DNA of 38,814 nt from Clostridia bacterium (lineage in GTDB: Bacteria; Bacillota; Clostridia; Oscillospirales; CAG-272): assembly GCA_017398585.1 (NCBI GenBank), contig JAFQFS010000047.1, positions 1-38,814 on the forward strand. The letters run 5' to 3'. Positions 8,930 to 17,466 of the stretch are shown here, in pieces (within the stretch, counting starts at the first letter, position 1; every line of letters starts with the position of its first letter). The notes under the pieces are model-generated. The model did not search any database and was not told the origin of the DNA. It saw nothing but the letters and a program-made list of their open reading frames with translations. Both the position numbers and the translations under genes were made by a program.

Positions 8930-9421
8930 TTATTCGTCGTCCTCGTCGTCAAACAGTTCGGCAACTTCGTCGGGATCCAGAATATGGATCGCCTTGTCCG
9001 TGAACAGATGTCCGTCGAGGTGGTCAAGTTCGTGACAGAAGCAGCGTGCGACCAGACCTTCGCCGGTCACGGTGAATTCTTCGCCGTCGCGGTTCATCGC
9101 ACGGACGGTCACCTTCATCGGACGGTCGGTCACACCCCATACGTCCGGCACGGACAGACAGCCTTCGACTTCCTGCTGTTCGCCTTCCGCCGCGATGATT
9201 TCGGGATTGATGAGTTCGAGAACTTCGTCGCCGGTGTCCACCAGCACGATGCGGCGGAGGATACCGACCTGCGGAGCCGCGAGACCGGCGCCGTTTGCTT
9301 CTTCGAGGGTTTCCGCCATGTCGTCAAGAAGCTGACGGATGCGGGGAGTGATCTCGGTTACCGGACGGCACACCTTGCGCAGTACCGGATCGCCTTCTTT
9401 TACAATATTCAGCAGTGCCAT
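8930..9421 (-). CDS. def: Peptide deformylase
   Basis: Removes the N-formyl group from nascent proteins. All three signature motifs are present in 163 residues: GAGLAAPQVG, EGCLSVP (metal-binding Cys) and CHELDHLDG (HExxH with two His and the catalytic Glu). It ends with an acidic tail rich in Asp and Glu. AGGAG is 9 bases before the ATG. It lies between priA and fmt in the usual order, 76 bases after the priA stop. Confidence 0.96.
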   Translation of the reverse strand: MALLNIVKEGDPVLRKVCRPVTEITPRIRQLLDDMAETLEEANGAGLAAPQVGILRRIVLVDTGDEVLELINPEIIAAEGEQQEVEGCLSVPDVWGVTDRPMKVTVRAMNRDGEEFTVTGEGLVARCFCHELDHLDGHLFTDKAIHILDPDEVAELFDDEDDE

Positions 9422-9497
9422 AACAAAAATCTCCTGAAAATAATATTCTATGTAAACCGCAGCATGACGAAGCCATCATCTTCGGTTGTTCGCAATT

Positions 9498-12200
9498 TTA
9501 TACCGTCGTGGGGTTGAGGTCGACCGAAATGGTCAGTCTGCGGCTGCTTTTCGCCCCCGCTACCGCTGCCGACGTCTTATCTTTCGAAGACGTTCCGGCT
9601 TCCCTGGCGTTTTTCGACTTGTCCGCCGTGGGGGTGAACCGTCCGAATTCGCACACCAGACCGGAGATAAAATCTCGCGTCCGGCGGTTCAGCCGGCATT
9701 TCAGCACAAACCGCATCCGGCACATGTTCTGCACGCGGTACACCGGTGCTTCAAACGGTCCGTAGAGCACCACCGGCACGTCGCCGAATTCGGTTTTCAG
9801 CGTCTCGAGCATCCGCTCGTACATCCGCGTCGTCACCAGACCGAGATACGCCTCGTCCGCGCTCGACAGCGTGATGACCGCGATGTCGCAGAACGGCGGG
9901 AACGTCAATGACTTCCGCAGACGGATCTCGCCCTTGTAGAACCCCTTGTAATCCTGCGCGGCGGCGTATTTCAGCACCTCATGCTCCGGATTGTACGTCT
10001 GAATGACCGCCGTTCCGGGAACATCCGCCCGTCCGGCACGTCCGATGACCTGCGTGAGCATCGCAAACGTCCGCTCCGCAGCGCGGTAGTCATCCACCAT
10101 CAGCGCGCTGTCGGAATTCAGTACTCCGACCGTGGCGACCTTCGGGAAGTCATGGCCCTTCGTCACCATCTGCGTACCGAGCAGAACATCCGCTTCCCCT
10201 GCGCGGAATTTCGAAAGAATGTCCTCGATCGAGAACTTCGCCTGCGTGGTGTCGTGATCCATCCGCAAAATGCGGAGATCGGGCAGCATCGCGCAGATGT
10301 CGTCCTCCGCCTTCTGTGTGCCGCATCCCATGAAGAGGAAGTGTTCCTTCCCGCAGTCGGGACATTTGTCCGGCACTCTTGCGCGGTAGCCGCACATATG
10401 GCAGACCAGCAGACCGTTCCGTCTGCGGTCCTCAAGGTATTCGTCCGACGCCGTGTCGACCTCGGGCGCATCCTTCGCGAAGCGTTTGCCGCTCGAATGG
10501 TAGGTCAGTGTCACGGAGCAGTGCGGGCATTTGATGCCTTTGCCGCAGCTCCGGCAGGAAACATAATTGTTGTACCCGCGGCGGTTGAGGAACAGGATGG
10601 ACTGGTTCCCGTCCGCCTTATCGTGCATCAGCTTCGACGCGAGCAGCTCACCGACGGGCGAGAGATTGCCGTTTGCGGTCTCTCCGCGCATGTCATAGAT
10701 CTGCACGTCCGGCAGCTTCGCATTCCCATACCGCTCGGTCAGCTCGACCAGCGTATACGCTCCCGTTTCCGCTTTATAATAGCTCGAAACGGACGGCGTC
10801 GCGGACGACAGCACCAGAACGGCGTTGTGGTCGCGGCAGCGATAGCGCGCGATATCGTGGGCGTGATATTTCGGATTGGTATCCGATTTGTAGGTATATT
10901 CGTGTTCTTCGTCGATGATGATCATGCCAATGTCGGGCAGCGGCGCAAAAATCGCCGAACGCGTTCCGACGACAACCTTCGCTTCGCCGAGACGGATCCG
11001 CCTCCACGCGTCGTAGCGTTCACCGTTCGACAGCGCGGAATGGATCACAGCAATATTATCCCCGTAACGCGCCATAAAAATACCGACGGTCTGGGGAGTC
11101 AGCGCGATTTCCGGCACAAGCATGATGACACCGCGTCCGTCCTCAAGCACCCGGTCGATCGCCGCCAGAATGACGTTGGTCTTTCCCGATCCGGTAACGC
11201 CGTGAAGGAGCGCCGCCGCCGGAAGACCGGCTTCATAGAGGTCGGTGATTTTGTCGCATGCCTCCTGCTGATGGGGAGACAGCGCAGGTTTCGGACGGTC
11301 ACCGCCGCTGAACTGCTCTGCGAAAGCATAGGCCTCGGCAGTAAAGCGGTTGCGGTAGAAATCTTCTTTTTCGATTTTTATGTAGTTTTTCGTCTCAAGC
11401 GAGACAGCAGCGGCCTTTCCGGATGCCGGTGTCAGACCGGCGGCGGCAAAGGCTTCGCTCTCTTCCATGGAGCCGGACTCCGCTCCGGCAAGGACAGAAA
11501 ACAGTTTTTTCTGGTTCGGACCGCGCAGTTTTGCGGCGATCCCGGTGAGATAAGCCCCCGTACGATCGAGATTCGTTTCTCCGGACAGGGTGTCCGATAA
11601 CGACAAAATCCGGCGGTATTTCACACCGGCGGAGCCTTTGACCTCGGAATATTTCTCACACAGACCGTATTTGACCATCTGGGAGAGAATGCGCGTACAG
11701 TCAAAATCGAACTCTGTGCTGAGCGTCTGACGCGTGAAGCGCGGACGCTCCGACACGAAGGCATAGACCATTTTTCCGCGGTCACCGAGCTGTTCCATCG
11801 CATAGTCGAAGGAAAACTCGGAATCCCGTTCCTCCTTCGGGATGATACGGTAAGAATGGACGACCTTCGACATGGCGGCCGACGGGACAGCAGCCCGCAC
11901 CGCGTCACCGAAGGTACAGAGGGTATATTCCTTTACAAAACGGCAGAGGCCGAGCATCTCCTCCGAGAGCAGCGGACCGTCGCCGAACACGGAGAACACG
12001 GGCTTCATCCGCGCGTCCTCCGAACTTTCGATACGGCATTCGTACACGACGCCGGTCATTCGCCGGTTTCCGCCCCCGAACGGGACTTCCACAAGCGCAC
12101 CCGGCACGACGGACTCGTCCAGCATCTCAGGCACATAGTAACTGTACGCCTTATCCGCATAATACGGCACGTCCAGCACATACACAAGCGCACTTTTCAT
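9498..12200 (-). CDS. priA: Primosomal protein N', replication restart helicase
   Basis: 3'-to-5' superfamily 2 helicase that restarts stalled forks. The N-terminal 3'-DNA-binding and winged-helix parts precede Walker A GVTGSGKT (334-341), DEEH (430-433) and SSATPS. Eight zinc cysteines are at 549, 552, 558, 561, 600, 603, 613 and 616. A hydrophilic insert of about 24 residues (571-594) splits the two zinc halves. The C-terminus carries a Ser/Lys-rich extension (about the last 45 residues). At 900 residues it is longer than the usual 730-820. The Shine-Dalgarno is weak (AAAGAG). Repeat copy C begins 20 bases upstream. Confidence 0.95.
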   Translation of the reverse strand: MKSALVYVLDVPYYADKAYSYYVPEMLDESVVPGALVEVPFGGGNRRMTGVVYECRIESSEDARMKPVFSVFGDGPLLSEEMLGLCRFVKEYTLCTFGDAVRAAVPSAAMSKVVHSYRIIPKEERDSEFSFDYAMEQLGDRGKMVYAFVSERPRFTRQTLSTEFDFDCTRILSQMVKYGLCEKYSEVKGSAGVKYRRILSLSDTLSGETNLDRTGAYLTGIAAKLRGPNQKKLFSVLAGAESGSMEESEAFAAAGLTPASGKAAAVSLETKNYIKIEKEDFYRNRFTAEAYAFAEQFSGGDRPKPALSPHQQEACDKITDLYEAGLPAAALLHGVTGSGKTNVILAAIDRVLEDGRGVIMLVPEIALTPQTVGIFMARYGDNIAVIHSALSNGERYDAWRRIRLGEAKVVVGTRSAIFAPLPDIGMIIIDEEHEYTYKSDTNPKYHAHDIARYRCRDHNAVLVLSSATPSVSSYYKAETGAYTLVELTERYGNAKLPDVQIYDMRGETANGNLSPVGELLASKLMHDKADGNQSILFLNRRGYNNYVSCRSCGKGIKCPHCSVTLTYHSSGKRFAKDAPEVDTASDEYLEDRRRNGLLVCHMCGYRARVPDKCPDCGKEHFLFMGCGTQKAEDDICAMLPDLRILRMDHDTTQAKFSIEDILSKFRAGEADVLLGTQMVTKGHDFPKVATVGVLNSDSALMVDDYRAAERTFAMLTQVIGRAGRADVPGTAVIQTYNPEHEVLKYAAAQDYKGFYKGEIRLRKSLTFPPFCDIAVITLSSADEAYLGLVTTRMYERMLETLKTEFGDVPVVLYGPFEAPVYRVQNMCRMRFVLKCRLNRRTRDFISGLVCEFGRFTPTADKSKNAREAGTSSKDKTSAAVAGAKSSRRLTISVDLNPTTV

Positions 12201-12219
12201 CTGATTAAATACTCTTTCC

Positions 12220-12451
12220 CGGGGAAACCTTTTTTAAGGAAAAAGGTTTCCCCGAACCCCTTCCAAAAACCTTTACAATCTATGAGACAGATTTCGTTTG
12301 TGCAGATTGGAAGCAGAAAGCTTCCTTACGTTTTATGGACAATAAGTCTGCACGGCACCTTATTCATCCATTCGTCGGAAAGTTTTTGAAGTGGGGTTTG
12401 GACGAGTCTGCTGCGCAGCCTCAGAAACTTTTTTCAAAAAGTTTTTCCCCG
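12220..12451. repeat. Composite inverted repeat element C-D between rpoZ and priA
   Basis: Left hairpin C (12220-12234 against 12240-12254, CGGGGAAACCTTTTT form, tail to 12275) and right hairpin D (12379-12451) face each other across about 100 bases. Copy D's inner arm is interrupted by about 22 extra bases (about 12398-12421), so its hairpin is incomplete. The centre holds GTGCAGATTGGAAG and AAGTCTGCAC, diverged inner arms. It fills most of the gap between rpoZ and priA, which contains no gene. Confidence 0.75.
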
Positions 12452-12461
12452 CTCATTCCCC

Positions 12462-12815
12462 TCATTCAGCGATGTCTGCCGCCGGAGCTTCTTCTGCGGG
12501 AGTTTCGAATTCTTCGGGGGTGTGACCGCCGAGCATTTCGATCTTTCCGTCGGGTTCGATGATCTTGAATTCGCCGTCGTAGAGACCGGTGATCGCGGTC
12601 TTGACTGCCTTTTCGTCGCGGTATTCGCGCTTGATCATGCTTGCGATGTTCTTGCCCTTTTCGGCGTCCTTGCTTGCAACGAGCTTTTCTGCATATTCGC
12701 GCTGCTTGGTGTATTCGTCGGTAATGATGCGCGCGCACTTTGCGGTTGCAACAACGAGGGTGTAGCGGTTGATCTTATAGTTATTGGTAAGTTCTCCGAT
12801 GGACGGGTAGATCAT
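12462..12815 (-). CDS. rpoZ: DNA-directed RNA polymerase omega subunit
   Basis: Small RNAP assembly subunit. The pattern YPSIGELTNNYKINRYTLVVATAKCARII followed by a helical middle and KAVKTAITGLYDGEFKI is that of Firmicutes RpoZ. The 117 residues include an Ala/Glu/Pro-rich C-terminal extension (EEFETPAEEAPAADIAE). A purine-rich AAGGAAGG precedes the ATG. Its place directly after gmk is the family's standard context. Confidence 0.9.
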   Translation of the reverse strand: MIYPSIGELTNNYKINRYTLVVATAKCARIITDEYTKQREYAEKLVASKDAEKGKNIASMIKREYRDEKAVKTAITGLYDGEFKIIEPDGKIEMLGGHTPEEFETPAEEAPAADIAE

Positions 12816-12876
12816 GTCAGTGTACCTTCCTTATTCTGATGTATTGATGATATATATGAAATGATAATTTGCCGGC

Positions 12877-13491
12877 TTATTCAAAATATTCGGCGATGTA
12901 GGAGGACATTCTCACGGAACTGCAGTGTTCCGCCTTTATGATTGCCAGAATGGTCTCCGCACATTCGGTCTGCTTTCCGCTTTCGTTGACGACAATGTAG
13001 TCGTAGTTAACGGCTTCCTTGATTTCTTCCTTTGCACGTGCGAGACGTCCCTGGATGACCTCTTCGGATTCGGTGCCGCGGCCGCGCAGACGGCTTTCCT
13101 GTTCCGCCGCAGAGGGAGCGATCAGCATGATGGAAACGCATTCGCGTCCCATGAGACGCTTGATCTGTCCGCCGCCGTCCACTTCGATCTCGAGGATGAG
13201 GTCGTCGCCCTCGGAGATGATGCGTTCGGCTTCGGATTTCAGCGTGCCGTAGTAATTGCCGTTGTACTGGGTATATTCGAGGACTTCACCGCGTTCGATG
13301 AGACCTTCGAATTCCTCGCGTGTCTTGAAGTAGTATTCCACGCCGTTCTGCTCGCCTTCTCTGGGCTGACGTGTGGTCGCCGAAACGGAGACCTGCATCG
13401 TCGGGCAGATCGCGCGGAGTTCCTTGACGACCGTTCCCTTGCCGCTTCCGGAAGGACCGGAGATCACAATAACAATACCGCGTTTACTCAT
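12877..13491 (-). CDS. gmk: Guanylate kinase
   Basis: Converts GMP plus ATP to GDP plus ADP. P-loop GPSGSGKGT is near residue 10, then SATTRQPREGEQNGVEYYF (GMP-binding block with Arg and Tyr) and a lid region ending RLARAKEEI. The open frame extends to 13524, but the start MSKRGIVIVISGPSG at 13491 has GGAGGAG 7 bases upstream and gives 204 residues, the normal length. Its ATG overlaps the end of remA by 8 bases, showing translational coupling. Confidence 0.95.
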   Translation of the reverse strand: MSKRGIVIVISGPSGSGKGTVVKELRAICPTMQVSVSATTRQPREGEQNGVEYYFKTREEFEGLIERGEVLEYTQYNGNYYGTLKSEAERIISEGDDLILEIEVDGGGQIKRLMGRECVSIMLIAPSAAEQESRLRGRGTESEEVIQGRLARAKEEIKEAVNYDYIVVNESGKQTECAETILAIIKAEHCSSVRMSSYIAEYFE

Positions 13492-13759
13492 TTTCTTCTC
13501 CTCCGTCTTCATCGGTACGTGCATTTTCGCCGTTCAGCCGCGCAGAAACGGTTTCGTTCTGCAGAGCCGAGAGAACCACGTGATCGCTGTCCATGATGAC
13601 CACGCAGCGGGTCTTGCGTCCGCAGGTGCAGTCGATGGCACGACCGCTGTCCTTGGCATCCTGCATCAGACGCTTCGCCGGGGCGGAATCGGAAGCGACC
13701 ACCGCGACCACACGTGCCGCGTTGATCATATTGTTGAATCCTACATTTACAAACTTCAT
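13484..13759 (-). CDS. remA: RemA/DUF370 family DNA-binding regulator
   Basis: In Bacillus RemA activates extracellular-matrix and osmoprotection genes. The 91-residue form starts MKFVNVGFNNMINAARVVAVV, the family's N-terminus. It keeps the SAPAKRL block, then IDCTCGRKTRCVVIMDSDHVVLSAL. The frame is open to 13933, but that stretch translates the repeat element E, and GGAG sits just before the ATG at 13759. The C-terminal extension (about residues 75-91) is hydrophilic and Glu-rich. It lies between yicC and gmk, as in most Firmicutes. Confidence 0.9.
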   Translation of the reverse strand: MKFVNVGFNNMINAARVVAVVASDSAPAKRLMQDAKDSGRAIDCTCGRKTRCVVIMDSDHVVLSALQNETVSARLNGENARTDEDGGEENE

Positions 13760-13783
13760 GTTTTCTCCGTTTTGGGGAATTTC

Positions 13784-14012
13784 TTGGGGAAGAAACTTTT
13801 TGAAAAAAGTTTCTTCCCCAAACCCCATCTTCAAAAACTTTTCAACTATATGGACTGACTTAGTCTGGGTACAGCTTCGGAATACCGTACCGACAGCGCA
13901 GTCTGCCGAATTACAGGAACTGCAAATCTGCACTCACTATGTCATACCTGACAGTTCAAAGTTTTTTGAAAGGGGTTCGGGGAAAACTTTTTTTCAAAAA
14001 AGTTTTCCTCCG
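13784..14012. repeat. Composite inverted repeat element E-F between yicC and remA
   Basis: Left hairpin E has a perfect 18-bp stem (13784-13801 against 13804-13821, TTGGGGAAGAAACTTTTT). Right hairpin F (13978-14012, preceded by CAAAGTTTTTTGAAAGGGG from 13957) has one bulge in CCTCC. Tails point toward each other. The roughly 110-base centre keeps diverged inner arms: GACTTAGTCTGGGTACAG, and CTGCAAATCTGCACTCAC on the other side. It occupies the whole yicC-remA gap. Confidence 0.8.
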
Positions 14013-14031
14013 GAACATCCCCATCTAAAAA

Positions 14032-14925
14032 TCATTCAAGATTCTGGATCTGTTCGCGGATCTTTTCGAGTTCCGTCTTCATATCAACGACCAGATGGGC
14101 GATCTCGGCGTTGGCCGCCTTAGAGCCGATGGTGTTGACTTCGCGGTTGATTTCCTGCAGCAGGAAGTCGAGCTTGCGTCCGAACGCTTCGTTCGCATTG
14201 ACAATCTCATCAAGTGCTTCAAAATGAGAGGACAAGCGAACGAGTTCTTCATCGATCGCTGCCTTGTCTGCGTAGATCGCGGCTTCGGTGAGGATACGCT
14301 GTTCGGTCGTTTCGACGTCGAAATCCTTGAGCAGCTGCTTGATGCGCGTTTCCAGCTTTGCGGGATATCCCGCGATGTCATTTGCGGAAATTTCAGCGAT
14401 CTTCGCCGCGGAGGCCTGAATGCCTTCCGCCTTCTTCAGGATGTCGGTACAGAGGTTTGCACCTTCGCGTTCACGCATTGCCACGAATTCCTTCGCTGCG
14501 GACGCCAGAACGGTCCTGACTTCCAGCCAGTCGCGTTCCATGTCGTCGTCCGGCTTCTTTACGGTGAAAATGTCGCGGTTTCCGGCAACGGACATCACAG
14601 AAATGTCGTCATGGAGGCCGAACGTATCGCGGAGGAGTTCGAGAGCGGCAATGTACGCGCCTGCCGCCTCCTTGTCGAGAGAGATCTGAAGCCCTCTCTG
14701 CTCGATCACATCGATGCCGATATAGACTTCCACCTTCCCGCGGACGATACCCGCTTCGGAGAGGAACGCCTTGATCTTTTCTTCGAGGAAGCCGTACATT
14801 CTCGGCAGCTTCACGGTACAGTCGAGGTAGCGGGAATTCACACTTTTGATTTCCGCTGTGATATCCAGTGCGCCGTCGGACGAAACGGCTCTCGCGCGTC
14901 CGAACGCAGTCATACTTTTCAACAT
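14032..14925 (-). CDS. yicC: YicC family protein (endoribonuclease family)
   Basis: YicC proteins are RNA-processing endoribonucleases in E. coli. The 297-residue protein begins MLKSMTAFGRARAV and has EIKSVNSRYLDCTVKLPRMYGFLEEKIKAFL, the family N-terminal domain. It ends with EALDEIVNANEAFGRKLDFLLQEINREVNTIGSKA followed by VVDMKTELEKIREQIQNLE, the conserved DUF1732 region. The Shine-Dalgarno is weak and distant (AAGGA). It heads the conserved block, 39 bases after the lipoprotein gene on the same strand. Confidence 0.93.
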   Translation of the reverse strand: MLKSMTAFGRARAVSSDGALDITAEIKSVNSRYLDCTVKLPRMYGFLEEKIKAFLSEAGIVRGKVEVYIGIDVIEQRGLQISLDKEAAGAYIAALELLRDTFGLHDDISVMSVAGNRDIFTVKKPDDDMERDWLEVRTVLASAAKEFVAMREREGANLCTDILKKAEGIQASAAKIAEISANDIAGYPAKLETRIKQLLKDFDVETTEQRILTEAAIYADKAAIDEELVRLSSHFEALDEIVNANEAFGRKLDFLLQEINREVNTIGSKAANAEIAHLVVDMKTELEKIREQIQNLE

Positions 14926-14964
14926 GATTCTATTTGATCCTTTTTGGTGTATTTTACATTTCAG

Positions 14965-16125
14965 TTATTCCGCGCGCTGGAATTCCGTATAGAGACCGTG
15001 AGCGGTCACAACGGATTTCGACACCGCGATGTTGTCGTAGGAAGCATACAGATAGGTGTCCGTGCACTCGCCTTCGGTTTCGGACGCCAGACGCATCGCG
15101 TCCGCGTAGCCGTAATCCGTGAGGACCCCGCACGCCGTACTGTCCGCGGAACCGTCAAAACATCCGCCGAAGAGAACGGGAATGCCGCTGCAGTGTTCCG
15201 CAAATCCGCCGAAGACCTTCATACGATCTTTGATGCCGTCCTTCGGAACTCCGGAGAGATCCGCCGAACAGAAGACGTATTTTTCCTTGGTTTCCGCACA
15301 GCGCACCACGCAGTAGGAGAACCAGCCCTTTTCGTCCGCGGTCAGCATGGGCATCTGTGACATCATAAGATGACCTTCCGCAGAATAGGTGTAGGTATCG
15401 GTGTTATAGTACATAAGGTCACGTCTGCCGTTTTCCGTCCCGGCGGGAGCAAAATCCGCGCCGAGCGCATATCCTTCCGGCAGGAACGCATCTGCCGCCG
15501 CAAAATCCGCGTTCTGGAGGATGAGAAAGTCAGGAGCATACTGTTCAAGCTCTGCCGTTACGTCCTGTTCGCCGCTGCGCGTGAAATCGTATGTCAGAAC
15601 GGAGTAGACCTTGCCGGTGCCTTTCTTTACTTCACCATAGATGAAGTTGTCCTCTTCGGAGAAGGTGAACGGCGTCTTTCCGGAGAGGAACGTCTTGAAT
15701 TCCTCCACCGCAAGCCGCGTGGACGCATCGTCGTGTCCGGCAATGACGATCTTCTGTCCGACGAGCGCATAACCGTACTGCCACATCTGCAGATCTTCAA
15801 GGAACGCCTGCGTCTCGGGACGGTTGGTCTCTCCAACGAGAATTTCGTATTCGCCCATCGCGTATGCTTCGTGTCCTTCACGGAAGAAGTCGGTGGTGAG
15901 CTTCAGATCGTATCCGGCATCCTCGAACGCGTAACGGACATCCATCCCACAGTGAACGAGGTCGCCTTCCGCGTAATCGGAACGTACGATCTGGTACTGC
16001 AGAAGATTCGTCTCATTGATGACATAATCGTTTCCCGAAGGAGCACCGGCGGACTCGCCGCCGCACGCACAGAGGGTCATAACAAGGGCAACCGCAAGCA
16101 TTAAATATGTAAGAAATTTTTTCAC
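14965..16125 (-). CDS. Lipoprotein with degenerate endonuclease/exonuclease/phosphatase-like domain
   Basis: A type II signal peptide, KKFLTYLMLAVALVMTLCAC, ends in lipobox LCAC, so this is an extracellular membrane-anchored protein. The middle contains YEILVGETNRPET, a block I associate with Clostridia secreted enzymes. The C-terminal part follows the DNase I-like layout: VLTYDF, PDFLILQN, DLMYYNTDTY, CSADLSG, VLFGGCFDG, YASYDN. The usual catalytic residues in TYN, LQE, THLD and GDFN are replaced, suggesting an inactive relative. An ATG occurs at 16137, but GGAGAG stands 4 bases before the in-frame GTG at 16125, which also gives the ideal signal peptide (386 residues). Function unknown. Confidence 0.7.
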   Translation of the reverse strand: MKKFLTYLMLAVALVMTLCACGGESAGAPSGNDYVINETNLLQYQIVRSDYAEGDLVHCGMDVRYAFEDAGYDLKLTTDFFREGHEAYAMGEYEILVGETNRPETQAFLEDLQMWQYGYALVGQKIVIAGHDDASTRLAVEEFKTFLSGKTPFTFSEEDNFIYGEVKKGTGKVYSVLTYDFTRSGEQDVTAELEQYAPDFLILQNADFAAADAFLPEGYALGADFAPAGTENGRRDLMYYNTDTYTYSAEGHLMMSQMPMLTADEKGWFSYCVVRCAETKEKYVFCSADLSGVPKDGIKDRMKVFGGFAEHCSGIPVLFGGCFDGSADSTACGVLTDYGYADAMRLASETEGECTDTYLYASYDNIAVSKSVVTAHGLYTEFQRAE

Positions 16126-16203
16126 ACAGCTCTCCATTTCCGAGTCCGGCAGCCGTCCGGAGACCGCAAGCCAACAAGTAACCCATTATGATACTTACTT
16201 TAT

Positions 16204-16233
16204 ATTATACAATATTCAGGCGTTCGTTGTCAA
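16204..16233 (-). promoter_or_regulatory. Promoter of the lipoprotein gene
   Basis: On the minus strand, -35 TTGACA (16228-16233) and -10 TATAAT (16204-16209) are separated by 18 bases, a near-perfect vegetative promoter about 80 bases upstream of the GTG. Readthrough could feed yicC and the operon below. Confidence 0.8.
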
Positions 16234-16265
16234 CGAAATGAAATAAAAATTCGTACAAATATGAA

Positions 16266-16303
16266 AACGGGGGTACTCCGTTTTTCGTGGAATACTCCCG
16301 TTC
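16266..16303. other. Imperfect hairpin between two divergent promoters
   Basis: ACGGGGGTACTCC and GGAATACTCCCGT pair over 13 positions with two imperfect pairs, loop TTTTTCGT-like. There is no T-tract, so it is not an ordinary terminator. It lies in the 305-base gap between the lipoprotein and GNAT genes, which otherwise holds only the two divergent promoters. Confidence 0.45.
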
Positions 16304-16346
16304 GTCAGAAACCATGCCGCTTTCCCGTCATTCCTTCGACTAAACC

Positions 16347-16376
16347 TTGACTTTTTCTTTTACTGCAATATATAAT
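16347..16376 (+). promoter_or_regulatory. Promoter of the tandem GNAT gene
   Basis: -35 TTGACT (16347-16352), 18-base spacer, -10 TATAAT (16371-16376), 54 bases before the proposed ATG. This also argues against a start at 16347, which would place the start codon inside the -35 box. Confidence 0.8.
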
Positions 16377-16430
16377 AAAACAAGATCCCTTGGCCAAAGA
16401 AAGAAAAATCCCCGAACCGGAGGTATGCTC

Positions 16431-17459
16431 ATGTCCGTTTCCATCCGCCCCACCTATCCGGACGACGTTCCGGAACTTCTCTCCCTCTACAACTCCTGCG
16501 CCGGTACCCGCGCCCTGTTTGATCCGATCACCGCTGACGAGTTCCGCACACTGTTCCTCCCGGACGTCCCGTTCCCGAATCCCGATCACGCGGATTCCGT
16601 CAAGGTCTGTCTGACCGCCTGTGACGCCAGCAGTGAACTCTCCGGCTTTGCCGCCGGCAACACCGTTCCGGGCAGCACGAACGGCTACATCACCTGCGTC
16701 GTCACGAAATATGAACGCCGGCACATCGGAAAAGCGCTGCTCGCGGAACTGGAAGCCAAGCTTCGCCGCATCAATCCCGCGCTCGCGAAATACCGCATCA
16801 TTTTCTACAATCCCGCCCTTCTCCGCTGGGTTGTCCCCGAAACAGACGACGCCCTCCACCCCGGCATGCCCGCCATGGACGTTGGCTCCCGCGCGTACGT
16901 CTGGTTCCAGAACATGGGGTACCGGAATCTCGTGTTCCTGAACGCGTACTACAAAAAAATCTCCGGAGATGATGTTACATATCCGGAGAAAATTTCAAAA
17001 AAAATGAAAGAAAACGAGCAGCGCGGTCTGCGCATCACGCTCTATGATCGCCAAAAGCACGGATCGTTCCTTCCTCTGATCGAGTCGCTCGGCAGTGCGG
17101 ACTGGCGGAGCGCGATCCTGCGGAACGAAGCACGCGAACACCCGCTTCCGATGATGGTCGCCGTGGACGAATCCTCACCGGACGAAAACGGACGTGCATT
17201 CGTCTGCGGATTTGCCGGTCCGATGGAACGTCAGGACTGCGGACGCGGCTATTTCGCAGGTATCGGCATCCACGAGGACTACCGGAACTGCGGACTCGGC
17301 AGCACACTGTTCGCGGGACTCTGCCGCGGCCTTGCGGACGTCGGCGCGGACTACATGACCCTGTTCACGGGCGAAGACGGCAGTGCGCGCAGGATCTACG
17401 AAGCCGCCGGTTTCCGCGCGGCACGTTCGTTTGCGGGGATGGAGAAGGTTGTTGGATAA
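16431..17459 (+). CDS. Tandem GNAT-family N-acetyltransferase
   Basis: A probable acetyl-CoA-dependent acetyltransferase, acceptor unknown. Two GNAT folds are seen. The N-terminal one starts SVSIRPTYPDDVPELLSLYN with a degenerate acetyl-CoA loop near KYERRHIGKALLAELE. The C-terminal one has the better loop GIHEDYRNCGLGSTLFAGL and ends with YEAAGFRAARSFAGMEKV. The start at 16431 is chosen because GGAGGT lies 6 bases before it; the ATG at 16425 touches the Shine-Dalgarno. 342 residues. Transcribed toward repeat element G-H, which separates it from a convergent gene. Confidence 0.83.
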   Translation: MSVSIRPTYPDDVPELLSLYNSCAGTRALFDPITADEFRTLFLPDVPFPNPDHADSVKVCLTACDASSELSGFAAGNTVPGSTNGYITCVVTKYERRHIGKALLAELEAKLRRINPALAKYRIIFYNPALLRWVVPETDDALHPGMPAMDVGSRAYVWFQNMGYRNLVFLNAYYKKISGDDVTYPEKISKKMKENEQRGLRITLYDRQKHGSFLPLIESLGSADWRSAILRNEAREHPLPMMVAVDESSPDENGRAFVCGFAGPMERQDCGRGYFAGIGIHEDYRNCGLGSTLFAGLCRGLADVGADYMTLFTGEDGSARRIYEAAGFRAARSFAGMEKVVG

Positions 17460-17466
17460 GATTTGG

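Noticed and set aside
9981-11600. 539-residue plus-strand open frame opposite priA
   Set aside because: Shadow of priA in high-GC DNA; no recognisable domain.
13760-13933. N-terminal extension of remA
   Set aside because: The extra 58 residues translate repeat element E; the ATG at 13759 has an RBS and matches the family start.
16305-16859. 184-residue minus-strand open frame opposite the GNAT gene
   Set aside because: Runs through the GNAT promoter and coding region; no RBS and no motif.
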